64,000 nucleotides of DNA from JBHJHP01 sp042219825. GTDB lineage: Bacteria > Bacteroidota > Bacteroidia > Bacteroidales > UBA5342. The position numbers and the translations under genes were made by a program. Of the stretch, positions 1-7,846 are shown piece after piece. The notes beneath the pieces were generated by a model. The model had not been told where the DNA came from and searched no databases. It saw only the letters and a program-made list of their open reading frames with translations. The first letter of the stretch is position 1. The number at the start of each line of letters is the position of its first letter. Location of the stretch: contig NZ_JBHJHQ010000002.1 in assembly GCF_042219825.1 (NCBI RefSeq), forward strand, positions 186,001 to 250,000, read 5' to 3'.

Positions 1-1
1 G

Positions 2-763
2 AAGTTTGAAGAGCTCTTTGGTAGACATTCAGGCCCGCTTGAGGAAACAGATCCGGACCTTCAGGAAATGTTGAATCGCTTTATTTTTGGTGAGGTTTTT
101 TATCATGGCGATTTATCAGATAAGATGAGGGAATTGATTACACTGGTAGTGTTAACAACCAATCAAACATTGGAGCAATTACATGCACATGTTTTTGCTG
201 CCTTAAACATTGGTGTGTCACCGGTTGAAATTAAAGAAGCAATCTATCAGTGTGGTCCATATTTAGGCTTTCCAAAAACGTTAAACGCTATACAGAAGGT
301 AAATGAAGTATTCAAAGCTGCAAAGATTACACTTCCCGTTGAAAGCCAGAAAAGAGTAACGGAAGAAACCCGTTTCGATGAAGGCTTAAATGTACAAAAG
401 GACATTTTCGGTGATATTATCGATAAAATGCACGAGAATGCACCTGAAAATCAGAAACACATTCAGAATTATTTGTCTGCATTTTGTTTTGGCGATGTGT
501 ACACCAGAGGCACCCTGGATTTGAAAACACGTGAATTATTAACCTTATGTATTTTAAGTGCGCTGGGAGGTTGTGAAAGCCAGGTAAAATCTCACGTGTA
601 TGGGAACCTGAGTGTTGGGAATAATAAAAACACCATGCTTGAAGCAATTACGCAATGTTTGCCCTACATGGGGTTTCCAAGAACATTGAATGCGATAAGC
701 TGTATAAATGAGGCAATACTGGAAAATAAACAGTCAAATAAAAGGAGAATAAAAAATGAGTGA
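2..763 (+). CDS. Carboxymuconolactone decarboxylase-like protein, 5' end cut by window edge
   Basis: The reading frame is open from base 2, 22 codons upstream of the first ATG at 68, so the gene probably starts outside the window. The protein has two tandem CMD/AhpD-like helical repeats. The second (about residues 115-215, counting from the ATG at 68) carries the family Cys with His seven residues later (G-G-C-E-S-Q-V-K-S-H). The first repeat has the His but no Cys at the matching place (E-Q-L-H-A-H), so only one repeat looks redox-competent. No signal peptide is visible, so it should be cytoplasmic. Its stop overlaps the start of the cupin gene by 8 bases, which indicates translational coupling. 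Proteins of this type are often annotated as gamma-carboxymuconolactone decarboxylases but more often act in redox or peroxide chemistry. The substrate is unknown. Confidence 0.8.
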   Translation, partial: KFEELFGRHSGPLEETDPDLQEMLNRFIFGEVFYHGDLSDKMRELITLVVLTTNQTLEQLHAHVFAALNIGVSPVEIKEAIYQCGPYLGFPKTLNAIQKVNEVFKAAKITLPVESQKRVTEETRFDEGLNVQKDIFGDIIDKMHENAPENQKHIQNYLSAFCFGDVYTRGTLDLKTRELLTLCILSALGGCESQVKSHVYGNLSVGNNKNTMLEAITQCLPYMGFPRTLNAISCINEAILENKQSNKRRIKNE

Positions 764-1157
764 TTTCAAACAACCATTTCCATTAGGCATAAAAAATGAT
801 GCCTATGCAGAATACTTTATAGGCCAGAGTTATATAGCGTTATTAACAAAAGAGGGTGTTTTTTCTGCCAATATTACATTTGAGCCGGGATGTCGCAATA
901 ATTGGCACATTCATCATAAAGGAGGACAAATACTTCTCTGCACGGCTGGAGAAGGTTGGTACCAGGAAAAAGGAAAACCGGCACAAAAATTAAAAGCCGG
1001 TGATGTAGTAAATATTCCACCTGAAGTAAATCACTGGCATGGAGCTGCAAAAGATAGTTGGTTTGCACATATTGCCATTTCGGTTCCTGCCGAAGATGCT
1101 TCAAACGAGTGGTTGGAACCTGTTACTGACGAAGAGTACGACAAGCTGGAAGATTAA
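756..1157 (+). CDS. Cupin-domain protein
   Basis: A 133-residue single-domain cupin. The first cupin motif is at about residues 50-68 (W-H-I-H-H-K-G-G-Q), with Gln where classical cupins have the metal-binding Glu. The second is at about residues 89-98 (P-P-E-V-N-H-W-H-G). This pattern is typical of the small cupins encoded beside carboxymuconolactone decarboxylase-like genes. The start lies inside the end of the upstream gene, so the two are probably made together. No signal peptide is present. The substrate is not evident; a metal-dependent role on a small electrophilic or quinone-like compound is an inference from the neighbours. Confidence 0.85.
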   Translation: MSDFKQPFPLGIKNDAYAEYFIGQSYIALLTKEGVFSANITFEPGCRNNWHIHHKGGQILLCTAGEGWYQEKGKPAQKLKAGDVVNIPPEVNHWHGAAKDSWFAHIAISVPAEDASNEWLEPVTDEEYDKLED

Positions 1158-1184
1158 CGTGACTAATCCAAATTTGTAAAAGTT

Positions 1185-1412
1185 ATGCCACACTTTCATA
1201 TAAGGTTACTGGAAGGTAAAACAGAGGAGCAGAAACAAAAACTGGCTAAGGAAGTCGTTAAGGCTGCTCAGAAGGTCATTGGGTATGGCGATGAGTCATA
1301 CTCGGTGTCCATTGAAGATTTCACTTTTGATGAATGGAGAAAAGACATTTATCCGAATGAGATTATAGGGAAAAAGGAGATGCTCTATAAAGAGCCGGGT
1401 TATGAAATGTAA
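1185..1412 (+). CDS. Tautomerase (4-oxalocrotonate tautomerase-like)
   Basis: A 75-residue protein starting Met-Pro-His. After Met removal the N-terminal Pro would be the general base used by the 4-oxalocrotonate tautomerase superfamily. The length and the helix rich in Lys and Glu after residue 12 fit the short OCT/PptA-like members, which assemble as dimers or hexamers. It follows the cupin gene after 27 bases and precedes the DUF2255 gene by 12 bases, so it belongs to the same transcript. The substrate cannot be read from sequence; the neighbours (CMD-like protein, cupin) suggest aromatic breakdown or electrophile handling. Confidence 0.85.
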   Translation: MPHFHIRLLEGKTEEQKQKLAKEVVKAAQKVIGYGDESYSVSIEDFTFDEWRKDIYPNEIIGKKEMLYKEPGYEM

Positions 1413-1424
1413 AAAATACTGAAG

Positions 1425-1796
1425 ATGACAACAGGATTATCAAAAGAAGAGATAGCTCAGATAGCTGAAAAGGATGATTTTCATATCGCACCGTTCCGGG
1501 ACGATGGGAAAACCTATGGCACACCAACCTGGATATGGTCGGTTTCGGTAGATGATAAGCTTTATGTCAGGGCATACAATGGAACCAGATCCAAATGGTA
1601 TGGTTCAGCCATGAAACAAAAAGCCGGAAAAATTGAGGCGGCCGGTTTGGTAAAAGACGTACATTTTGAAGCTGTTTCAGGAGTAGATATAAATAAACAG
1701 ATTGATGACGCTTACCGACGGAAATACAGCGAAAGCCCTTACCTGAATTCAATGATCAGCGAAAGGGCTAAAGCTGCTACGGTCAGGGTATACTGA
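1425..1796 (+). CDS. DUF2255 family protein
   Basis: A 123-residue soluble protein with the features of DUF2255: an N-terminal segment ending in D-D-F-H-I-A-P-F, then a T-Y-G-T-P-T-W-I-W segment, then R-A-Y-N-G-T-R-S-K-W-Y at about residues 49-59. The fold resembles split-barrel flavin-binding proteins and the biochemical role is not known. It is the last gene of the four-gene + strand group and converges on the PNPOx-like gene 21 bases later. The family assignment rests on recalled motif pattern and length. Confidence 0.75.
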   Translation: MTTGLSKEEIAQIAEKDDFHIAPFRDDGKTYGTPTWIWSVSVDDKLYVRAYNGTRSKWYGSAMKQKAGKIEAAGLVKDVHFEAVSGVDINKQIDDAYRRKYSESPYLNSMISERAKAATVRVY

Positions 1797-1817
1797 CCGT
1801 AATATCATTTTTAAAAT

Positions 1818-2216
1818 TTATCCGATGACTTTGCCTGCCATTGGGCCCGGTTTTAAGCTGTGAATTTCATCGATATGGATGAGAATTACAGCTTTTGGTT
1901 TTGGCATCCCTGCTTTCAAAGACATTTCTGCAGATTTATCGTAAATATCGCCACTGGTCAACACTTCCGGAGTGCCTATAAATCTGTAACCATCAATGAT
2001 CTCTCGGTTCACTACTGCTACAGCTACTTTAGAACCGTCCAGTATATTCTGATAGGTTTTTCCTCCTGTACCTTCCGTGAAAATTAACGTTTCATCGTTA
2101 AAAACCCGGGTTGATCTTTTGGGCGCATTATTTGGCATCCCATCTTTACTAACGGTAGCGTGAAAGCATTGCTGAGACCCTATCATCTCCTTCATTTCAG
2201 GTGTAAGCTGTGACAT
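1818..2216 (-). CDS. Pyridoxamine 5'-phosphate oxidase-like (split-barrel) protein
   Basis: A 132-residue protein with the FMN-binding split-barrel layout: an early strand with K-D-G-M-P-N, a central G-G-K-T-Y-Q-N-I motif (about residues 51-58) and V-A-V-A-V-V-N before a G-Y-R-F-I-G-T strand. Members bind FMN or F420 or act as heme-utilisation or reductase proteins; the substrate is not predictable. It is convergent with the DUF2255 gene. Unlike most genes here, its ATG is preceded by a full AGGAGG ribosome binding site 10 bases upstream, so it may be translated efficiently. Confidence 0.8.
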   Translation of the reverse strand: MSQLTPEMKEMIGSQQCFHATVSKDGMPNNAPKRSTRVFNDETLIFTEGTGGKTYQNILDGSKVAVAVVNREIIDGYRFIGTPEVLTSGDIYDKSAEMSLKAGMPKPKAVILIHIDEIHSLKPGPMAGKVIG

Positions 2217-2226
2217 AATTAAAATT

Positions 2227-2232
2227 CCTCCT
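2227..2232 (-). promoter_or_regulatory. Strong Shine-Dalgarno site of the PNPOx-like gene
   Basis: On the minus strand the sequence reads AGGAGG, ten bases before the ATG whose first base is at 2216. Almost no other gene in the window has a clear Shine-Dalgarno site, so this fixes the start and marks the gene as unusual. Confidence 0.6.
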
Positions 2233-2392
2233 AATTCTTTTTATTTTCTTAAAATATTCTACTAAAATAGCATTTATATTGACACGTTTTTTTTACATAT
2301 GATAAAAAATTACCTTGCACGACGCCACTTTGAATTCTGAATTTCATTGACAGGTTGTTGGAAATTAGCATAAGAAACAACGGATTAAAGGA

Positions 2393-2476
2393 TTAAATAC
2401 CCAGTTCTTCAATTTTATAAACACAGCGATTTCCTCCATCAATTACAAAGATTCCCAGATCTGTAGAGCTAATGAA
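2393..2476 (-). pseudogene. Possible 3' remnant of an NHL-repeat protein
   Basis: A 27-codon open stretch bounded by stops reads as one NHL propeller strand motif (G-I-F-V-I-D-G-G-N-R-C-V-Y-K-I) followed by a short tail and a stop, as in the last repeat of NHL/six-bladed propeller proteins. Nothing longer in frame precedes it. It lies in a 675-base gap (2217-2891) that otherwise holds no gene I can support. The identification rests on one motif and could be chance. Confidence 0.3.
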
Positions 2477-2840
2477 TCAAATGTTTCTTGATGCGGATAT
2501 TCATTTTGGGCCGGCGCCTTTGTACCACGGAGGCATACCTGGAGTGATGAAAAAGGTAAAAAATATAATTTTTCTTCTGTTATAGGTATTCGAAGTAATC
2601 CGATTTAATTATTTTCCTTTAGTAAATTAATAAGGAAATCCTTATCAAAATGCGAGTGATATTTTGGTCAGCTCAAAACTCTCTTATAACGAATAATTTG
2701 CTATTTTAGGGTCGCTTTGTGCTAAATTATAAATATCTGACATTTTATTGGAATGGTTTTTTCTGGTAATAATTCGGCTTTAGCAGAAAAAACATTATTG
2801 ATTATCAGGATAGTTATATTCACAGAGCATTATATTCTTC

Positions 2841-2848
2841 TATTTTTG
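2841..2848 (+). promoter_or_regulatory. Candidate -7 box for the GH2 operon
   Basis: TATTTTTG matches the Bacteroidota -7 consensus TAnnTTTG and lies 43 bases before the ATG of the GH2 gene. No good TTG/TTTG -33 element is seen at the expected 17-23 base spacing, so support is partial. Confidence 0.35.
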
Positions 2849-2891
2849 AATTAGGTGATACATAAATAAATTTTTTATATAAATTTTAAAC

Positions 2892-5800
2892 ATGAAAAAC
2901 GTACTGTTCCGGGTATTTATATTGGTTCCATTTTTGATCAATATCAATTGTCTTTTTGCTCAGCGTACTTTGGTTAATTTTAATGAGTCATGGAAGTTTG
3001 GTACTGCCTCTGAATCAGAAGTAATCAAAGTTGATTTTGATGATTCTGGCTGGCTCACGGTTAAACTCCCGTATACATGGAATGGTTTGGATGGACAGGA
3101 TGGCGGGAATAATCTTTTCAGAGGTGCCAGGTGGTATCGAAAAACCTTCATGGCAGAAAATGCATGGCAGGGGAAAAAAGTATTTATAAGGTTTGGATCT
3201 GCCAATATGAAAACAGATGTGTATGTAAACGGGCAGAGAGTTGGGACACACATCGGGGGGTATGCAGCCTTTATTTTTGATATAACAGAATATCTGGCTT
3301 ACGGTGCAAATAACACGGTTGCCGTAAAAGTTGATAATTCCTCAACCATTGATGCTCCCCCGCTTTCTGGTGATTTTTCATTTTTTGGCGGTATAACCCG
3401 AGATGTTGAGCTGATAATTACAGATCCTGTATTTATTTCTCCTCTTGATTATGCTTCTCCCGGTGTTTATATAACTCCGCATAATATTTCGGATGAAAAA
3501 GCTGATGTGAATATTAAGGTTCTGGTTGGGAATCATGAAACGCAGGAGAATGATGTTGAAGTTGTAGCCTATGTGAAGGATATGGACGGAGTAAAACTGG
3601 ACAGTGTAAAAACCAATGTTGTTGTTAACCCTAATACAATAGTTAAAACTTCGATGGATGTTGAAGTTGCAGAGCCAACGTTATGGGATGCAACTCTCAA
3701 TCCGTATTTATATAGTGTTGAGATAAATCTTAAAGTTGGAGGTGTGATTACAGACAACCTCATACAACCTCTTGGGTTCCGCACTTTTTCGGTTGATGCA
3801 GACACAGGTTTCGTGTTAAACGGTAAAAAATATAATCTTCACGGGGTTTGTTTACATGAGGATCGTCCTGATATTGGACGGGCCATTAGCAATGAAAACC
3901 GTAGAGAAGATCTGAAAATTCTTCAGGATTTAGGATGCACTTATTTACGTCTGGTTCATTATCAGCACGGTGAGTTCACCTATGATTATTGCGATAGCAT
4001 AGGGATGGTCCTCAGCACTGAGGTACCTTTGGTTAATTTGATAAGTTCAAGTACTGCATTTACTGAAAATTCCAGATCGCAGTTAAATGAATTAATCAAA
4101 CAAAATTACAATCACCCGTCTGTTTTATTTTGGGGCATGTTCAACGAAGTTAATTTTCATGCGGGCCCTGATCCGGCACCACTTATTGGTGAATTGAATG
4201 CACTGGCCCACGATCTTGATTCAACACGTTTGACTACAGGTGCTGCTCAGCACGATGAGGCTGATACACACTGGTTGCTTGATGTGTGTGGCTGGAATAA
4301 GTATATGGGCTGGTACGATGGTTCTTTTACTGACTATGCCTCATGGGCCGATTGGTTGCATGACGCTCATCCTGATGTCAAAATAGGAATGAGTGAGTAT
4401 GGTGCAGGTGCCAGCATTTATCACCATCAGGATGTGTCTATTCGTCCTAATCCGGGTGGATCATTTCATCCCGAAGAATATCAGTGTGATTATCATGAGG
4501 CCTATTATCAGGCTATGCTGGAAAGACCATTCATCTGGTCAAGCGCTGTCTGGGTAGCTTTTGATTTCGCATCAGACTATCGGGCAGAAGGTGATGCTCT
4601 GGGTATAAATGATAAGGGGCTGGTTACCCGTGACCGTAAAGTAAAAAAGGATGCTTTTTTCTATTATAAAGCTAACTGGACAACCGATCCGTTTGTTTAT
4701 ATTACAAGCCGGCGTTTTACTCAACGAACCAATGGGAATACAAAGGTGAAAATATACTCAAATTGCGACTCTGTTGAGTTAAACGTTAACAACCGGTTTT
4801 TTACTGCTCAGACAAGCAGTAATCACATTTTTCAATGGAATGATATCACGCTGTCAGAAGGAGATAATACGATAATTTCCAAGGGGTTTAAGAATGGTGT
4901 GGCCTTTAACGATACTTGTATCTGGAACTACAAAAAATCTGCGAATGATACCTTGTTACCCGGAGATATCCAGATCAATTTTCAGCCTGCTAGTAGTGTT
5001 ACTCCTGAGGGATATCTTGCTGATGATGGTTCGGCTTTTGGAGATCGGGGTAATGGTTATTTTTATGGATGGACTCCTGCCAACACAGGCAACACGCGCG
5101 AAAGAAGCTTCACTTCCAATCCGGTTTTCAATACACTGAATCATATTCAAAAAGACGACATCAGTTATACATGGGAAATTGCTGTTAAAAATGGTATTTA
5201 TCAGGTCAGTATTGGTTCAGGCGATCCCGATTATACAGATAGTTATCATAAAATTTTAGTTGAGGGTCAGCTGGTGTTGGAAGGTTTTAATACTCATACT
5301 TCGATGAAGGTTGCCACGGATACTGTTACAGTGATTGATGGCAAAATGACTGTTGCCCCGGCTGCCGGAGCCTCGAATGCAAAAATAAACCTCATACATA
5401 TAACCCGGCTGGATAGCCTTTCTTCCGAGCAGTTTGGAATACAGAACGGAAGTTTTGAATTACCGGCTGATGATGTGAAATTTCGTGCGGATGGTGCAGG
5501 AGGTGCGACTGTTTTTAATGGGAATGTACCAGGTTGGTGGGCAGATGCAGATGCAACGGATTGTGGTCGCCAGGACTCAGGGAAGCCTGCTTATGACGGT
5601 AACTATACGGGATATGGATTTAATAATGATGGTGGTTCAATTTGGGCAGTTGCAGGAACTGTTCCTGAAAATAAGCGAAAACTTGATTTGTCTTTTTATG
5701 CATCGGAAAGCTGGCCTGGTGGACAGACAGGAGTTAGTATCGCGGTTAAATTTGCTGTTTATGATTCGGAACCATCGGATTATACAGTATTGGAAACATT

Positions 5801-6242
5801 GACAAAGCCTTTTGACGCAGTAGAAACAGATATAAACGGGTGGAAAAATTTCACATTTTCCTATACCTTGCCAGTATCAGCCGAAGGCAGAAACCTGTTA
5901 ATAGGCTACGATCTCATTACCCAGAATGAAGGAGATTCATGGTTTAATTTTGATAAATTTACATTAGATGCTTCTCTGGTTACCGGTATTGACCAAAATA
6001 CATCAAAGACAGAAATAGTAAGGGTTTTCCCAAATCCGGCATGTGATTATGTAACTATCCTGTCAGATAATAATTCCTCGGGTAAATATACCTTTTACAA
6101 TGTTGCAGGTAAAATGGTCATTGTTGGTAATTTAGTAGGTAAAAGTCATACAGTTAATGTTAGTACATTGAGTAAGGGTATTTATTTTCTAAAAGTTGAA
6201 ACAGATTTTGGCTCACAGGTAATAAAAACCATTATTGATTAA
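2892..6242 (+). CDS. Secreted GH2 beta-glycosidase with malectin-like and CBM-like modules and T9SS tag
   Basis: A 1116-residue protein. The order is: signal peptide (1-23), GH2 sugar-binding domain (about 28-155), GH2 immunoglobulin-like domain (about 165-295), TIM barrel (about 296-600), DUF4982-like domain (about 605-685), malectin-like domain (about 690-845), a second lectin-like module starting N-G-S-F-E-L-P (about 853-1030), and a T9SS type A sorting domain (about 1045-1116, with V-F-P-N-P). Glu419 in F-N-E-V-N is the expected acid/base and Glu502 in S-E-Y-G-A-G the nucleophile. The family includes beta-galactosidases, beta-glucuronidases and others; the exact sugar is not clear. The tag places it outside the cell or on its surface. 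It heads an apparent operon with the AraA-like isomerase and BNR_4 genes. Confidence 0.9.
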   Translation: MKNVLFRVFILVPFLININCLFAQRTLVNFNESWKFGTASESEVIKVDFDDSGWLTVKLPYTWNGLDGQDGGNNLFRGARWYRKTFMAENAWQGKKVFIRFGSANMKTDVYVNGQRVGTHIGGYAAFIFDITEYLAYGANNTVAVKVDNSSTIDAPPLSGDFSFFGGITRDVELIITDPVFISPLDYASPGVYITPHNISDEKADVNIKVLVGNHETQENDVEVVAYVKDMDGVKLDSVKTNVVVNPNTIVKTSMDVEVAEPTLWDATLNPYLYSVEINLKVGGVITDNLIQPLGFRTFSVDADTGFVLNGKKYNLHGVCLHEDRPDIGRAISNENRREDLKILQDLGCTYLRLVHYQHGEFTYDYCDSIGMVLSTEVPLVNLISSSTAFTENSRSQLNELIKQNYNHPSVLFWGMFNEVNFHAGPDPAPLIGELNALAHDLDSTRLTTGAAQHDEADTHWLLDVCGWNKYMGWYDGSFTDYASWADWLHDAHPDVKIGMSEYGAGASIYHHQDVSIRPNPGGSFHPEEYQCDYHEAYYQAMLERPFIWSSAVWVAFDFASDYRAEGDALGINDKGLVTRDRKVKKDAFFYYKANWTTDPFVYITSRRFTQRTNGNTKVKIYSNCDSVELNVNNRFFTAQTSSNHIFQWNDITLSEGDNTIISKGFKNGVAFNDTCIWNYKKSANDTLLPGDIQINFQPASSVTPEGYLADDGSAFGDRGNGYFYGWTPANTGNTRERSFTSNPVFNTLNHIQKDDISYTWEIAVKNGIYQVSIGSGDPDYTDSYHKILVEGQLVLEGFNTHTSMKVATDTVTVIDGKMTVAPAAGASNAKINLIHITRLDSLSSEQFGIQNGSFELPADDVKFRADGAGGATVFNGNVPGWWADADATDCGRQDSGKPAYDGNYTGYGFNNDGGSIWAVAGTVPENKRKLDLSFYASESWPGGQTGVSIAVKFAVYDSEPSDYTVLETLTKPFDAVETDINGWKNFTFSYTLPVSAEGRNLLIGYDLITQNEGDSWFNFDKFTLDASLVTGIDQNTSKTEIVRVFPNPACDYVTILSDNNSSGKYTFYNVAGKMVIVGNLVGKSHTVNVSTLSKGIYFLKVETDFGSQVIKTIID

Positions 6243-6354
6243 AGTAGAATTTTTTATTCGGAAAATTTGCTGTTAATTTTATCCATGAGAAAGAATTCTG
6301 ATAAGATAACGTGTCGGAATTGAGACGGAATTAAACTATAAACAAATTGAAACT

Positions 6355-7767
6355 ATGACTAAAGTAGGTTTATTTGGTATTGGATTAGATACATATTGGA
6401 ATCAATTTGATGGGTTATTAGATAATTTGAAAGGTTATCAAAATCAGATTAGAACAAGACTTACTGCATATGGTGTAGAGGTAGTAGATGCCGGAATGGT
6501 TGACAATACTGATAAAGCAATTATTGCGGCAGATCTGTTTAAAAAGCAGGATGTGGAAATTGTCTTTTTATACATATCAACATATGCACTTTCAGCGACG
6601 GTATTACCGGTTGCTCAAAAAACAAAGGTGCCAATAATAATTTTAAACCTTCAACCTGTTTCTGCACTTAATTATGAAAATTTCAATGCATTAAACGATC
6701 GTGGAAAGATGACAGGAATCTGGCTGGAACATTGTCAGGCCTGTTCAGTTCCTGAAATAGCAAGTGTATTTAACAGATCAGAAATTAAGTATGATATTAT
6801 AACCGGGCATTTAAATGAGGATTTAGCATGGCTGGAAATCGAAGCCTGGACTGAAGCCGCACATGTAGCTTCAGTTATGCGAAAGAACCGTTTAGGTATT
6901 TTGGGTCATTACTATAATGGGATGTTGGATGTTTATACAGACCTTACAAAACAGTCATCCACTTTTGGAACTCAGATTGAATTGCTGGAGATGTGTCAGC
7001 TTAAGGAGTACCGTGACAATGTAACACAAAAAGAAACGGAAGATAAAATCGGAGAGTTTAAGGCTATTTTCGACGTTGTACCTGAATGTGATATTGAGGA
7101 ACTTGACAGAGCTGCCCGCACTTCTGTGGCGTTTGACAAGTTGATTCAAAATCATAATTTAGGCGCAATGGCTTATTATTATGAGGGGATTTCCGGAAAT
7201 GATTATGAGAATATTGTTACATCCGTTATTGCTGGAAATACGCTTTTGACAGGGAGAAATATTCCTGTGGCTGGAGAATGTGAAGTTAAAAATGCCCAGG
7301 CCATGAAAATTATGGCAGAATTTGGTGCCGGAGGATCTTTCTCAGAGTTCTATTTAATGGATTTTGATGAAGATATTATAATGCTTGGTCATGACGGTCC
7401 GGCTCATTTTGCTATAGCTGAAGGGCGTGTGAAACTAGTCCCATTACCAATGTATCATGGGAAACCGGGTAAAGGACTGTCCATTCAAATGACAGTAAAA
7501 CATGGCCCTGTGACTCTTCTTTCTGTAGTGGAAGGCAAGGAAGGCATCTTTTTTTTAGTGGCCGAAGGAGAATCAGTAAAGGGACCTGTACTTGAAATTG
7601 GGAATACTAATAGTCGATATCGTTTTTCGATTGGTGCGAAAGAATTTATGAACAGTTGGAGTAAGCAGGGACCGGCGCATCACTGTGCAATTGGGATTGG
7701 GCATATTGCTGATAAAATTGAGAAACTGGCCTTTTTATTCAATATCCCTTTTGTTAGGATTTGTTGA
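6355..7767 (+). CDS. L-arabinose/L-fucose isomerase-like protein
   Basis: A 470-residue cytoplasmic protein without a signal peptide, the length and layout of the AraA-like family: a Rossmann-like N-terminal part (V-G-L-F-G-I-G-L-D-T-Y-W), a middle region with E-G-I-S (Glu277) and G-E-C-E-V-K-N-A (about residues 307-313), then G-H-D-G-P-A-H and a C-terminal G-P-A-H-H-C. These Glu and His positions fit the Mn-binding Glu/Glu/His/His set of L-arabinose isomerase, although true AraA is longer and differs here, so the substrate may be another aldose. It sits between two secreted enzymes (112 and 79 base gaps), which suggests it processes a sugar released by them. No matching kinase gene is in the window. 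Confidence 0.8.
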   Translation: MTKVGLFGIGLDTYWNQFDGLLDNLKGYQNQIRTRLTAYGVEVVDAGMVDNTDKAIIAADLFKKQDVEIVFLYISTYALSATVLPVAQKTKVPIIILNLQPVSALNYENFNALNDRGKMTGIWLEHCQACSVPEIASVFNRSEIKYDIITGHLNEDLAWLEIEAWTEAAHVASVMRKNRLGILGHYYNGMLDVYTDLTKQSSTFGTQIELLEMCQLKEYRDNVTQKETEDKIGEFKAIFDVVPECDIEELDRAARTSVAFDKLIQNHNLGAMAYYYEGISGNDYENIVTSVIAGNTLLTGRNIPVAGECEVKNAQAMKIMAEFGAGGSFSEFYLMDFDEDIIMLGHDGPAHFAIAEGRVKLVPLPMYHGKPGKGLSIQMTVKHGPVTLLSVVEGKEGIFFLVAEGESVKGPVLEIGNTNSRYRFSIGAKEFMNSWSKQGPAHHCAIGIGHIADKIEKLAFLFNIPFVRIC

Positions 7768-7846
7768 TGTTAAACGATAGTTTGTAAATTCAGTCTTAAT
7801 CGGATAATTTGGTTCATTATTTTTAAAGTATAAAAAATAAACGCAA

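Noticed and set aside
2421..2582. Short + strand open stretch with G-P-A-P-L-Y-H-G-G as a real gene
   Set aside because: It has about 37 codons after its first ATG, no recognised domain, no promoter box and no conservation evidence. The faint likeness to the AraA-like protein's Y-H-G region is too short to use.
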